Part shown: positions 47,302-58,800 of the stretch, one piece after another
Layout: every line of letters begins with the position of its first letter
Position numbering within the stretch: the stretch's first letter is position 1
Origin: Lathyrus oleraceus
Lineage: Eukaryota; Streptophyta; Magnoliopsida; Fabales; Fabaceae
Direction of reading: 5' to 3'
Assembly (NCBI RefSeq): GCF_024323335.1
Contig: NC_066584.1
Location: forward strand, 241,641,994 to 241,705,993
Length of the DNA: 64,000 nt
Notes under the pieces: model-generated
Seen by the model: the letters and a program-made list of their open reading frames with translations, nothing else
Database searches by the model: none
Told to the model about the DNA's origin: nothing
Translations under genes and position numbers: made by a program

Positions 47302-48727
47302 AATACTCATACTGCACTAATAACTCAAATTAAATTATTGAATAAGAAGCTAGCTGAAAGTAACTTGAGTAAAGCTTACGTGACTCAGGTTCAAGCACTG
47401 AAGTGTGATTTATATGGAGAGGGACATGAAAATTGAAGGGGTTTGTGGAAGGATAGAGTGAAGAAGATCAATTTGCAAATTTCCAGAAAAATAATCCTTA
47501 TTCTAACATCTACAATCCCGGATGGAAGGATCACCCAAATTTCAGATGGAGCAATAATCAAAATACAAGTGATAATCAGGGTGTTCAACAAAATCAACAA
47601 TCTATGATCAAAATGAAACCTTCACCACTTGAAGAGACACTACAAAAATTTATCCAGGCCACCCACAACAGTTTTGAACAAGTAAATAAACAGAATGAAA
47701 CAATGAGTAAGAACCATGTTGCGTTTATAAAAAATTTAGAGATGCAAATTGGTCAACTATCTCGATAAATAGCCGCGTTACCCAATTCTAGTGGAGGATT
47801 TACAAGTAACACCGTGGATAATCCTAAAAATGAGACTTGCAAGGCTTTAGAAACAGATTTTGAGGTAATCACCAACAAGGGCGAGGGTGAAATAGTGGGA
47901 GGGGACTTGATTGAAGAGGAAGAAGTAGGGATTAATAAGGAGGAGAGTAAAAATCAGAGGGACCAAGCTGGGAAGGGGGTCACCATTGAGCAATTAATAG
48001 ACAAAAACTCCCATTGGAGAAAGACTAAGAAACAAATTCTTAATGACCCTAACCTAGAGCTACCCGATTACATAAAACTGCCATACCCAGTCATTAAGAA
48101 GAAACCACCACAGAGAGATGAGGCATGGTTGTTTGTCAAGTTTAAAGAGATGTTGACCAAGCTTCAAGTAAGTATTTATTTTCATGAAGTTTTAGAGCTA
48201 ATGCCCAAGTTTGATAAATTTATGAAGGAATCGTTAAATGGTATAAAGCAGAAGATGGACAAAGAGAAGGTAAACAATACTAAGAAATGTGATATGACAA
48301 TAGCCCAAACAATGCCACCAAAGTTGAAAGATCCAAGTTTACCACCTCTTTCACCATGTGTGGGGTAAAAATACCACACACTTTATGTGATTTAGGGTTG
48401 AGTATCAATGTAACGCCTCTTAATAAGGCTAAAGAATTGAATTTGGGAGAGATCATACCGAGTAATATGACTCTTACCTTGGTTAATTTATCTATTACTC
48501 ACCCTTATGGTATCTTACAAGACATATTAGTACATGTCGACGGTCTAGTTTTTCCTGCATATTTTATGGTAGTCGACATGAAGGGAGATACATGTGGTTT
48601 AGTTATTCTCGGACGTCCATTCTTGGCAACCGAGAATGTATTAATAGATATGGAAACCGAAGAACTTAAATTGAAGTTCAATAAGGAAAAATGGTGTTTA
48701 ATGTGTATGAATGGACACCGTATGTAG
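47302..48727 (+). pseudogene. gag-pro: Athila gag end and protease, degraded
   Basis: The first codons encode a helical stretch ending CDLYGEGHEN, the Athila gag zinc-like motif, followed by a stop. Next comes a YNPGW..HPNF block (about 47505-47555) and an open segment 47814-48368 with an acidic linker. The protease (48356-48727) has the Athila-type active site written CDLG in place of the usual DTG, and the LGRPFLAT motif near 48612-48635. The two parts overlap in different frames, so there is a frameshift near 48360. Confidence 0.82.
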
Positions 48728-49405
48728 ATGATTTGGAAACATGCTAGCAAATTGAAGAAAAAGGTAGCAAGGTTAACAAAGGAAAGAATAAAGGTAAATT
48801 ATCCGGTGTGAGGGTATCCCTTGCGCCTAACATACCTTAGGCATGGACCGTCAAGCTAATGACGGTAAAGAAGCGTTGGATGAGAGGAAACTCATCAGTA
48901 AGTGTTTATATTTTTTAGTTTAATTTTGTTTATGAAAACATGTAGATTTGTGTGTTGTTTTGCAAGAAAAGAGAGAAGGTGAAAGCAAAAAAGGAAAGAA
49001 AACAAAATAGAAAAAGAGAAGAATAAAAGGAGGAAGCCCCTATAAAAATCACGCAGGTCATCACACGCATGATAGGGCTATATCGTGCGTGATGGCTGCA
49101 TAGCTCGCACGATAGAGACGTTGGGGGGAATCTGTAAACCGTTGGTATCACACACACACGATGACGCATAACACGCGCGATATAGACGTTGGCTGAGATA
49201 TGTTTGGAAGACTTTTAGCATCACACGCGATGAACATGTAATAAGCGCAATGACAATACAAACATGGCCTATAAATAGAGATTTTGAATCTCTTCTCCTC
49301 ACAGCTCTTTTCCTACTTTTTCTTCATAACAAATTCCCCCTGATCACCAATCTCTACTTAATTTTTCTCTGTGCAGTGTTATTTTGATGTGTTGTTGCAA
49401 GTATT
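48728..49405 (+). other. Athila noncoding block between protease and ORF3
   Basis: GACCGTCAAGCTAATGACG (48846-48864) followed by AAAGAAGCG is the block known downstream of integrase in Athila elements. Here it comes straight after the protease. From 49050 to 49260 the words ATCACACGC, CGCGCGAT and TATAGACGTTGG recur imperfectly. TATAAATA lies at 49270-49277, 129 bp before the ORF3 ATG. Confidence 0.65.
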
Positions 49406-49543
49406 ATGGCTTTAAAAAGAGGAAGAGTTACAAGAGGTTCATCTTCATAAGTTGCCCCCGCATCGAATGCTCCAACTTTTCCCAGTCTGAAGTTTCTTTC
49501 GGAAGCTAATACGGAAAAATATCTAAAGTTGGTAAACTACCAC

Positions 49544-49588
<45 letters not shown>

Positions 49589-50520
49589 ATTTGCATGCGA
49601 GGACCTGAGATGATTTGAAGAAGTAGTGGAAATGTTGCCACACCGACATTAGGTAAGTTTCAATAATTTAATTCAAGAAACCAATAAAACCATAGGCCTC
49701 GAATTTTATGCAAATGCGGATTTTGGGGATGCGGGCACCTATACTTCATATGCGTGAGGTAAGTATATCGATTACTCTACAAGTGACATTAACTATATTT
49801 TAAATCTTCAACCTCTTCCTGTCTGTGCACTTATAACCTATATAATTGAGTATCAAGTGATAAATTAAACCATGGCCCAAGAAATACTTGATACTTTATG
49901 TGGACCAGTGGCTGAACGAGTGATTGAGCGTGGCTTAGCACTACGAATTAAAATCGGTGAATTTTACCAAATTCCGAGGGTATGGGCCTCACTTTTTGTG
50001 TAGTCTTTAGAAGTCGTGTCTAACTAATCAAAATTTATTGTGAAACGGTGTTTAGGACTTTTAGCTCTTTTAAGGGGTGAGCCAATTGATTTGGGGTGTT
50101 TAATTTCTAAAAATATTAAATATATGGCTAACGCTACACAACAAACTTGTGGGCATTTTTGTATTATAAATGAATTATGCAGGAGAGCTGGAGTACCCAT
50201 ATACCATGATGACAAGATGATAGGTCCAAAAGCACATATCAATGCTTTAGCAATTAGGAGGTTTCAACATAATCACCCAGCAGGAGCAACTCAACATGAT
50301 CAAGAGGATAATCCAACAGAGAAGAATGAAAGCTCATGCAATGGGGGTTACAAAGTGGATAACAAAACTTTTATCCACATTGTATGCTGAACCACTAAGA
50401 TTCGCACCAGTATTCAGAGACTTCTACAATCAGCAAGAAGACCACATGCCTGATCAAAGCCTAAGAGCATGCTTTGCAACCTCCGAAGAGATGGATAATT
50501 ATTTCACAAATCAAGATTAA
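49406..50520 (+). pseudogene. Athila ORF3 (env-position protein), degraded
   Basis: ATG at 49406 starts MALKRGRVTRG and stops after 14 codons. Related segments follow in several frames: ANADFGDAGTYTSYA (about 49700), a segment ending WASLFV (about 49985), and 50040-50390 with RGEPIDLG and LCRRAGVP. These fit the putative plant transposon domain (Transposase_32, as I recall it) seen in the ORF downstream of Athila pol. The last open stretch ends at 50520. Its biological role is not known; an envelope-like role has been proposed for Athila but nothing in this remnant shows it. Confidence 0.7.
49547..49587. repeat. (GA)n microsatellite
   Basis: About 20 GA units lie inside the ORF3 remnant, where they encode alternating Arg-Glu. 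Confidence 0.97.
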
Positions 50521-51945
50521 GAGCAAGCAAGGAGAACATAGCACATGAGAGCAGAATGGACCCGACAAAATAATGACTTCAACAATACTATGAATGACAT
50601 ACATGATCTTTTCCACAATGATAACATATGAAAATACATGTAACTAGTTTTTTTTTTAATTTTAAAAGTTTTTTTCTTCGAATGTATGTCCAATGAAGAG
50701 TAATATCACTTATAAGTACTCTTCCCCATTGTACTATTTTAGTCATGTATGTCTTTAATGAATGAGGCTGCATCTGCTTGTTTCTTTCAGATTTATAAAA
50801 ATTACAACTTAGCATTGAACAAATGAACCAAAAGCAACATTCGAGGAAACTTGATCATCAGGAAAGTGATTTACGAATTGAAAGCAAATGATGAAAAAGG
50901 AATCAAGATACTTGCACTCAACTTTAAGATACCTTAACTAGTAAGGTTTAAGCCAACTAAATCCCATTGTTTACTGTTCCTTTCACTGAGTGTATCCATG
51001 CATTATTGCTTTATCAGGTTTGAACTATTTTCGATTTAATTTGTCTAGTTTGATTCACACACACAAAGATAGTTGTTTGCTTTGAACTCTAAGCTTTTTT
51101 AACTACCCTGCAGTAATAGGTTACATCCGTTGCTAACCACTTTGAGCTTAGACATTCTTTCGGTGACTTGAACTTATTTATCAGCCATATGACTCGAAAG
51201 ATTTCATCTTTCCATCCTCTCTTTGGAGTTAGGTAGGAATGTTTATTTCTAAAGTTGTATGAATAAGAATAAGTTTGTGGTTGCTCTTCGAAGTGAGCAA
51301 AGTTTAGGTTTGGGTTTGGGGTACTAGAGAAAAAATGGTAAACAAATCAAAATTTGAGAAAATAAGGAGTTAAAAAAACGACTTCTTCAAAAAAAAAGAG
51401 AGAAAAAAGAATGCTAGATGAATATTGAGGACCACAATAATAATATCTCTAATACCATTAATAAGGAAAAGAGTAGTATGGTAACAAGATGAGAGCTAGG
51501 TACCTAACTCCAAAGGTTTAAACCTACTTTCCCAAAAAAATATCCTACTCGAACATAAGCCAAGATACAATCGAAAAAGCCTTAAATGTGTGTGTTTTTA
51601 TTTCTTTGACAAATTCTATTAGAACGTGATCAAACTCTGTATAAACTGGTTTGCATGTTGATTGAGAGATTACCCTATCAATTGAGCGAGTAATGGTGAG
51701 ATGAGAGACATTTTGAGTACTTGTCAAATATTGATGATGTTTTCTGAATTTACTAGATTGAAGTGGGAAGCTAGAATGATGATCAGGTAAAGAAAATTTT
51801 ATACGGTGATGTTCAATTGTTATGTTGTAACTTGTTTTCTGTTTGGAATTGGCAGTGCAGACAAGTTACTCGAGGACAAACAACGATTAAAGTTTGGGAT
51901 TGTGATGACACTTTATCATTGCATATTTTCAATCGAGAAAACAAA
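50521..51945 (+). other. Athila 3' region
   Basis: No coding sequence is supported. A T-rich tract follows at 50650-50690. GGTTTGGGTTTGGGG at 51309-51323 and AAAGTTTGGGATTG at 51888-51901 are two candidate polypurine-type tracts. TGTGATGACAC after the second resembles an LTR start, but the LTR is not continued beyond about 51945. Confidence 0.45.
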
Positions 51946-52012
51946 TCAAAATAAGTCAAAGAGGAGAAAAAAATGAAGAATAAAGACCAAAGAAAGATGA
52001 AAAATAACTTGA

Positions 52013-52509
52013 AGAATGAAGAATGAAGAATTTGGTTCCAAAGAATTAAGGAAACTTTTAACTCTATTCCTTAGAGAATATGAAAATAGTCTCAACCTAA
52101 AAGCATCATCAGAAACTCCAAGGATCTTGAAATTGCTATCCACCTCCCTAAATTGCCTCAAATGTGAGTGTGGATCATCAGTGACAACGTTCAAATATTG
52201 ACCAATAACTTAAAGCATTTGGAAAATCATTAGTCTAAACTCAAACAAGGCCACAATGATCTCTGACTTTAGTGTTCATTTATTAAGGTAAAATACAACA
52301 TAATCTCTAATGCTTCTTACCCTATCATCAACAATGACAATGATATCAGTTTTAGTCATGACTTCCTCTCGTCTTTGTTGATTTCTTCTGAGATCTTCTT
52401 CAAGATCTTCAAACAAAAGAACGGGAACAAGGGTTCTTGATAGTTGATTTGCAATTTGTCTGAATATTTTTTCGGACTCAAGATCTTCTATATAAATTAA
52501 AGTTAACAA
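52013..52509 (-). pseudogene. Second Athila gag N-terminal fragment, inverted
   Basis: On the minus strand 52509-52276 encodes RVRSIRDYVV, and 52194-52010 encodes TDDPHSHLRQF and SDDAFRLRLFSYSLR, both familiar from the start of Athila gag. A frameshift separates them. The orientation is opposite to the Athila at 47302-51945, so it is a separate insertion or an inverted piece. Confidence 0.75.
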
Positions 52510-54062
52510 CTTCTAGATGCAACACCTACATAATTGTAGTGACACAAGAAAATGAAGAACGTCAATAATGTTGTGATTGTTCATAGCATATTTTTCATCC
52601 TAAATGACCTAATTCCATCATCTAATTACTATACACCCCATCATAGGTTAAAAAAAAATCATCAAATTTAAGGTCCATTTACCACATATCTCAAACTAGA
52701 TATTAGTTTCTATTCCCTTGTATCCATAAATTTCACCCCTTGTTAGCTTGAATTATGGTCTTTGACAAAGAAATCCGTGGTAAAGAATACCATTATAAAT
52801 AAACTCATTTTCTTTCTAAAGTAAGGTATATAAATATTGTAAAAACATAAAACTACAAAGTATATACATGAATATATACAATATACATACAAAATATTAA
52901 AAGCTAACCTAAAAATACAAGAATACATATACAAGAATACACACACTTAAAGATATGAAACATATTAAGCCTTAAAATCGAAATGGCTAACCAAAATCTA
53001 CCACACGCGTGATTAAGTCTATAAACATCTAATATCACTCCATTATAATACATCATTGAATAACAAAAAATACTCAACAAAGAAGATAGTGCACATGAAC
53101 CCACCTCAATGAAAAAGATGGAAGACAATCTTTACGATTCCCAACCTTCTCATGCAATTCATTGTTTCCTTCCTCAATCAATAGAATGCACAATTTATAG
53201 TTTTAACTTTGGAATCTAATAAAGACAAACCTCTTTATGTTTTTGGGGACAAAATTGTCTATTCTCTTATCTTCTTCTTCTTCAAAATTGTCTTTTCTAA
53301 ATTCTTAAATTTCTTTTTTAAGTTATATTAAAGAATCAAACATATTTAATTTTAATTAATTAATTAATTTACTCATAATTTATTTTATTATTTAATTATT
53401 AACTTTGTAATTCTACACCTACCTTAGTTCAATCAATATCTAAACTATTCATTAGAAAATGGGTTTTCATCAAACATAATAAACAACAACGAAAACTAAA
53501 GGTTATGTCATAAAATATTTGAGAGGCTAAAATTTAGTGAAAACATTTATTTAATGTTTTTAAATAAATCTTCAAAATACTTGTTTATGGAGGGAGTATT
53601 TTCTTTTTTAAAAAAGAATGGTATACACTAATAAAAAATTCTTAAAAATATTTCTTTGTTTATGGAGGAAACACTTTTAAATGATTAAATTATTTATAAA
53701 ATTTAAACTCAAATTTGTTTAATTTTATAGAAATTAAATACATTTAGAAACTTTTAAAAATAACTATAAAAAGAGTTATAGAGGTAGATTCTTTTCTTAC
53801 ATAACAATAAATACATAAAAAAAGACATTTTTTTTATCAAGGGGCATCACATATTTTATATGAATTCTTTAACTTTGTGACATGCAATGAGTTTAAAGCA
53901 ATAAAATAATACCAAAATAATTGATAAGTTTCTATTAAAAAATACTATCTAAGTTGAAAATATCTCATAAAAATTTATAAATATAGATTTTAAAAAATAA
54001 AATTAATAACAACAAAACAAGACAGAAAAAGGAGAGAGACATGTCAGAAGAACAGTCCAGTG
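52510..54062. other. AT-rich intergenic DNA upstream of the MYB gene
   Basis: I see no gene. The words TTTATGGAGGGAGTA (53585-53599) and TTTATGGAGG (53658-53667) resemble the end of CTCCCTCC-type MITEs, but no second end is visible. The last 500 bp presumably include upstream promoter sequence of the MYB gene. Confidence 0.4.
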
Positions 54063-54070
54063 TATATAAA
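54063..54070 (+). promoter_or_regulatory. TATA box of the MYB-related gene
   Basis: TATATAAA in otherwise mixed sequence. Transcription would start about 30 bp on, near 54095-54105, shortly before a CT-rich leader. It is the only strong TATA box on this strand near the gene, but it is 1.8 kb from the coding start, so it needs the 5' UTR intron proposed below. Confidence 0.5.
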
Positions 54071-54094
54071 CACAAAACACACAACTTTCTTTTG

Positions 54095-55858
54095 ACTCTT
54101 TTGTGTTTATGCTACAGTCCTCAAAACCCAATGAAGCAAGAAGAACAATGATAAAGGTGATGACTTAACCATTTCATAAACATGATAAAAATTCAATCTT
54201 TTTGATTAGTTGTAATCTTAGGATCATGGTACTGATTTTTTTGTTTTGTAAGAAAAACACTATAAAAATTCAATCTTTTTGGTTATTTCTTTTTCTATGT
54301 CTGTCTGAGTCTAAAATTTGCTTTTGGTTTATTCCTGAATTTCTCTCTCTTGATGTTGTATTTTATCTGTCAGATATTAATGGGTTGCTGTAGATTCCTG
54401 TGGTTTATGCAACTTGGGTTGTGGCTTTTTCAACCCAACTTGTCCTATTTGTAGCAAAGCTGTTGTTGAGATGGGACCAAATTGACCCATCTGCACCTCT
54501 TTGTGGGTTTTCAGGATAACACATCAATGTCATTTATGATTTTTTTGTGTTCAATTTTACCCCCTTTAACTCAATTTTAGGGTTTTTTTCTTAAACCTTA
54601 ATTTATCTTGTTTTACTCCAAAGTTTGGATTTTTAATTAGGGTAGAATAAGTTAGGTTTTCCCAAATGGATTTTCAGAAGTATTTTGTGGTTTTATATTT
54701 GAAATTGAAAAAAATGTTGGTGGGTCAAATTCTCTTTTACTGTCACACTCACTCTCAGACTTAGGTTTTACTTGACTGTGAATGTATGTGGTAATATGTT
54801 AGGTGGAGTGAAAGAAGTCTTTTTTTTTCATATGATGGTTGGTTGATGTGTCAGAAACTTGACAGTTCCTGTGACATTTTGCATCCAATGTTATTTACTA
54901 ACTTTTCATCTTTTAAGTCGAGATTATTTGCTAATAAATTTTATGGTTTCTTCTTCGGGTTTGAATTGCTGTTTTTTTGTGTGCATGTTTGAATCGACGG
55001 TAAATTTGCAGAATCACAATGTGCCACTGTGATTTTGACAAAAGTTACACTTTATAACTTCAACGAAATCAAGGATTCGTAGTGCTACTGCTACCGTTAT
55101 TTCACCGAACTCATCGCCAATCCAAACAAGCGATTTTAAGTGAAAATGAGGTTTAGAGTAGTTAGTTACTCTTGTGAGTGAAAGTTTTGTGGGCCTGAAC
55201 TGTGAAAACTGTTCCTATCAGTACTACTATGGTAAACTAAAGTTTGTGTTTTTATTATTGAACGCTCTCTTTATTATCCATTATAATCATATTGGTTTTT
55301 CCTTCTTTGTTTGTTACTGAAATGTCTTTTTCTTATATCATAGCTAAGTAATAACCATTTCATTGACAGTGAACTTCACACCATAATTTCTAAAAATTTT
55401 CACTTCCCTTAAAGTGTCATCAACTATTGAATCTATGATTTTATTAATTTTGTCAGATTCTGGATATTTCTCATGTTCTAACTGAAACTTTATTGCCTTT
55501 TCGTTCATCCGTAGGTCTGGAATTCACAAGTGTCCACCTTTATTGATTTCTGAAGCAAACCCATCTTTGAAACTTTCTTGATTTTCATTGGTATTCAACT
55601 CTGTTCACCTCAGAGATTTCAGTTTAGTCTGAACCTTATAGTACAACAAATCTTCTCCCACAGTTTTGCATACCACCAAAGTTAATACTATTGGCAGAGT
55701 CACCACCAAAGAAACAATCTAGATCCGGAATTATCTCATAAATCAAACCAGGGAGTTTGTGTTTCGGTGTGGTGTATACGATGTGCTTAACCTAGATTTA
55801 GAGCTATTAGGTTGAAACTTGAAATTTGGAACCTTTTTTTCTCTTTTTCGACAAGACT
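54095..55858 (+). other. 5' UTR of the MYB-related gene with a probable intron
   Basis: A likely intron runs from AAAG|GTGATG (donor at 54157) to CATCCGTAG (acceptor ending at 55514), leaving a leader of about 60 + 344 bases. The first leader exon holds a 6-codon uORF (54131-54151) and an ATG at 54148 that would read across the splice. The second holds a 4-codon uORF (55781-55795). The splice sites are predictions from sequence only. Confidence 0.4.
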
Positions 55859-58800
55859 ATGACTATGGATGATGTGGATAGTAGCTCTGAGTGGAGCAGA
55901 GAGCAAGATAAAGCGTTTGAAAATGCTTTGGCTACTTATCCCGAGGACGCTTCAGATCGATGGGAAAAGATTGCGGCGGATGTACCGGGGAAGACTATGG
56001 AAGAAATTACACAGCATTATGAGCTCTTGGTTGACGATGTTGGCCAAATTGAAGCTGGTTGTGTTCCGATACCGTCGTATAATTCTTCTTCTGAGGGATC
56101 AACGAGTCATGCTAGCGATGAAGGAGTTGGAGGGAAGAAGGGTGGCCATAGTGGTCACAATAACAACGAGTCTAACCATGGAACTAAGGCTTCAAGATCG
56201 GATCAAGAACGGCGAAAGGGTATTGCTTGGACTGAGGAAGAACACAGGCAAGTTTATCTTTTGCTTAAACCCTTATGCTACTATAGACTACTTTTAATTT
56301 TTTTTTAATTCTTTCTTTTCAACTTAATTACATTAAACGTATGGTTTTAAGGTTAGTTGTAATTAATTGTTGACTTAATTTCCTATCATGTGAAATCTAA
56401 ACATTTTGGTGTATTCAAAGTCACAATTTCATTGTGAACCTTAAAAATTTCTTTTGCATGCTGTCTGTAAATTTCATCTGTTTACGATGGATCTGTTAGT
56501 CCTTAAAATAGTTGAGGATGAAGTGGTAAAAGATACAAGAGAAAGAGAGGGGAATCTTGATGCACCAAATGTACCCCTCTGCGAGCCACACCCAAAGTTC
56601 CATATCCCCTGTGTCTCCTCTCCCAAATCCCACCCTCCTTCATCTTCAATTCATCACCATTCGGAAATCCTTCAAGTCCGTTGTTGGCTGATGAGGTCAT
56701 TGTGCCTATTACATTGCAGCTGCTGTGTGTTACATTGCAAAGTTTCCTAAAATTTAAAACACGCCGCAATTGCAGTCTGATGCGGATCGTGCAACAACCA
56801 CAATGTTGCAGTAGCTGCAAACATGTTTTTTTTATTTTTTTTTATATATAAATCAAGAATGAGAAAGTGGATGGGAGGAAATTATTTAATATTCGGATAG
56901 CTTTTTAGACAGATGATTCATTGCTCTTTCAGCACCCTATAACGCGTTGCCAAATATGCTATTGAATGATAGAGTATAGTTATTTTAATCTTCATTTCAT
57001 AATCTTTGAAATGACATTTACGCGGCAAACTACTTGTGATATGATTCTTGAACGTTACGTAGTTACTTTTTCTTCTGCACTGGTTTATGTTATTTGATTC
57101 TTATTTCCTGCTAGGTACACTTATCCTAATTGGATACAGTGTTGTCAAATAGCTTCTATAACATAGCAAAGTTTGATCAGAATCGCTATTGTTTTGTGAT
57201 ATGCTTATTAGTAACAAGTGTTGTCAAATAGCGGTGTTGTAATGTAACACTGTGGCACAACAAAATTTGAACAAACCGCTATTATCTGCCATCAACAACA
57301 TTGGTTGGACGCTTGTTTGAGTGATAACAATTGTCTCAGATGATGAAAAGAAAGTTCTATTTATTGTGTGAATCAATCTCTGAACTGAATATCCAGGTTT
57401 TTCGAGAGTACTTAGACTCTCACAAGAATTTCTAAGCATTTACATTGAAAGGCCTCATTACTGATCTTTCTCTATATGTTAATTTCATTTCAACACCATC
57501 ACTATGTTGATGCCACTACTCATGCAGCTCTTGTGAACGTGTCTACGTCTTCTTGGAAAAAAGAGCCATCTCAGCTTCACATTTCCACCATCACATGTTC
57601 CGCATCTCTCTTGGCTATTAGCAGATCTGTCTTTTCCTCCCTTTTCACAATCTCCATCTGATGACGTTCTTTGCAGATTTCTTAGACATATTCAAGCACA
57701 GCAAGATGCTTAAACTGTTTTCACATAAACTATAAGCTGTTTAGACAAGTTATCCTAGAGAGGTTATATTAGAAATGAGCTGAAGCAACTCATGGACATG
57801 TCATAAGTTGTTTTCATAAGCTCTCTCGCATAGTCTCACAAATGTTTATGTCAGTATAGAATCTCACATAAGTCAATCCAAATAAGCCCTTATCCTTTCT
57901 CAGCTCTGACTAACTCAGTCCAGCTAACTTATCTTCTTCACTAACTTCTCAATTAAATAAATTACCAGCGAGGTGGTTAGTGAGAAAGTCAGAAATGGTG
58001 TGAGGGAAGTGTGAATTTTGTTGAATATTGGGTTAGTTAGTCTGAGTAACAAAACAGGTTCTTTATAAGCCAGGGTTTATCATTTACTTTTGTTAACTTC
58101 CATTATCATGTTCCGAAAGTATCCTCTGGCTGTATGAAAACTTCTCCATTTATCAAGTTAATTTCTCAGTGTAAACTGGGTTTCTAACTCAAATATATTA
58201 TGTTGAGGTTTTTACTAGATTTTAGATACTCTTATTTTGTGTTTCTTTAGTTTACTTAATACAAATTTTTATATTTCTTTAGAATTACTGTAAGAGGAGA
58301 CATAATAGTTAAGGGTAAGGTTGTCAAGATCGGGATCTTGCATAAGATCGGGAGGGGATAGTAAGATTGTAAAACATAAGATTGTAACTAAAGATCAGAA
58401 GATCCTAACTAATTATTGTTGTAAGATCGGGAGGGGGTAGCAAGATCGTAAAACATAAGGTCGTAAGATATTACTAATTTGAAATATAGTACTATATATT
58501 TGAAGTTTTTTTACATGATATTTTGGTAGGCATGTGTATTTGTGGGAAAATGGCCTCCGCCGAACCATAATGGTTGTGCCTTGGCATCTTGTCATCCTTC
58601 TCAACTTGTAATGGTGGTAATCAGAAAACGGTTGATCGTGACTGTAACTGGCCAATATCGCACATAATCAATGGTTTTACGATTTTTTTCCCACAATTTG
58701 TGTACAACACACAATTCTACTTAAAATCTGAATCGTTGGGGTGAGTGGAATCGTAAAATTTTAAGATCTCGATTGTGATTTTGACAACTTTTGGTTAAGG

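Larger units (their letters stand above)
47302..51945 (+). mobile_element. Athila-like Ty3/gypsy element lacking pol, truncated
   Basis: Recognisable in order are the end of gag, the protease, a conserved post-pol noncoding block, an Athila ORF3 (env-position) gene remnant, and a 3' UTR ending in an AAAGTTTGGGATTG polypurine-like tract (about 51888-51901). RT, RNase H and integrase are missing between 48727 and about 48840. The 5' part was separated by the insertion at 47301. Stops and frameshifts are frequent, so it is old. Confidence 0.8.

Noticed and set aside
53585..53667. CTCCCTCC-type MITE
   Set aside because: Only one possible end word is seen and no partner end or target duplication.
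56454..56820. ORFs within the MYB intron
   Set aside because: They are short, overlap on both strands and show no domain.
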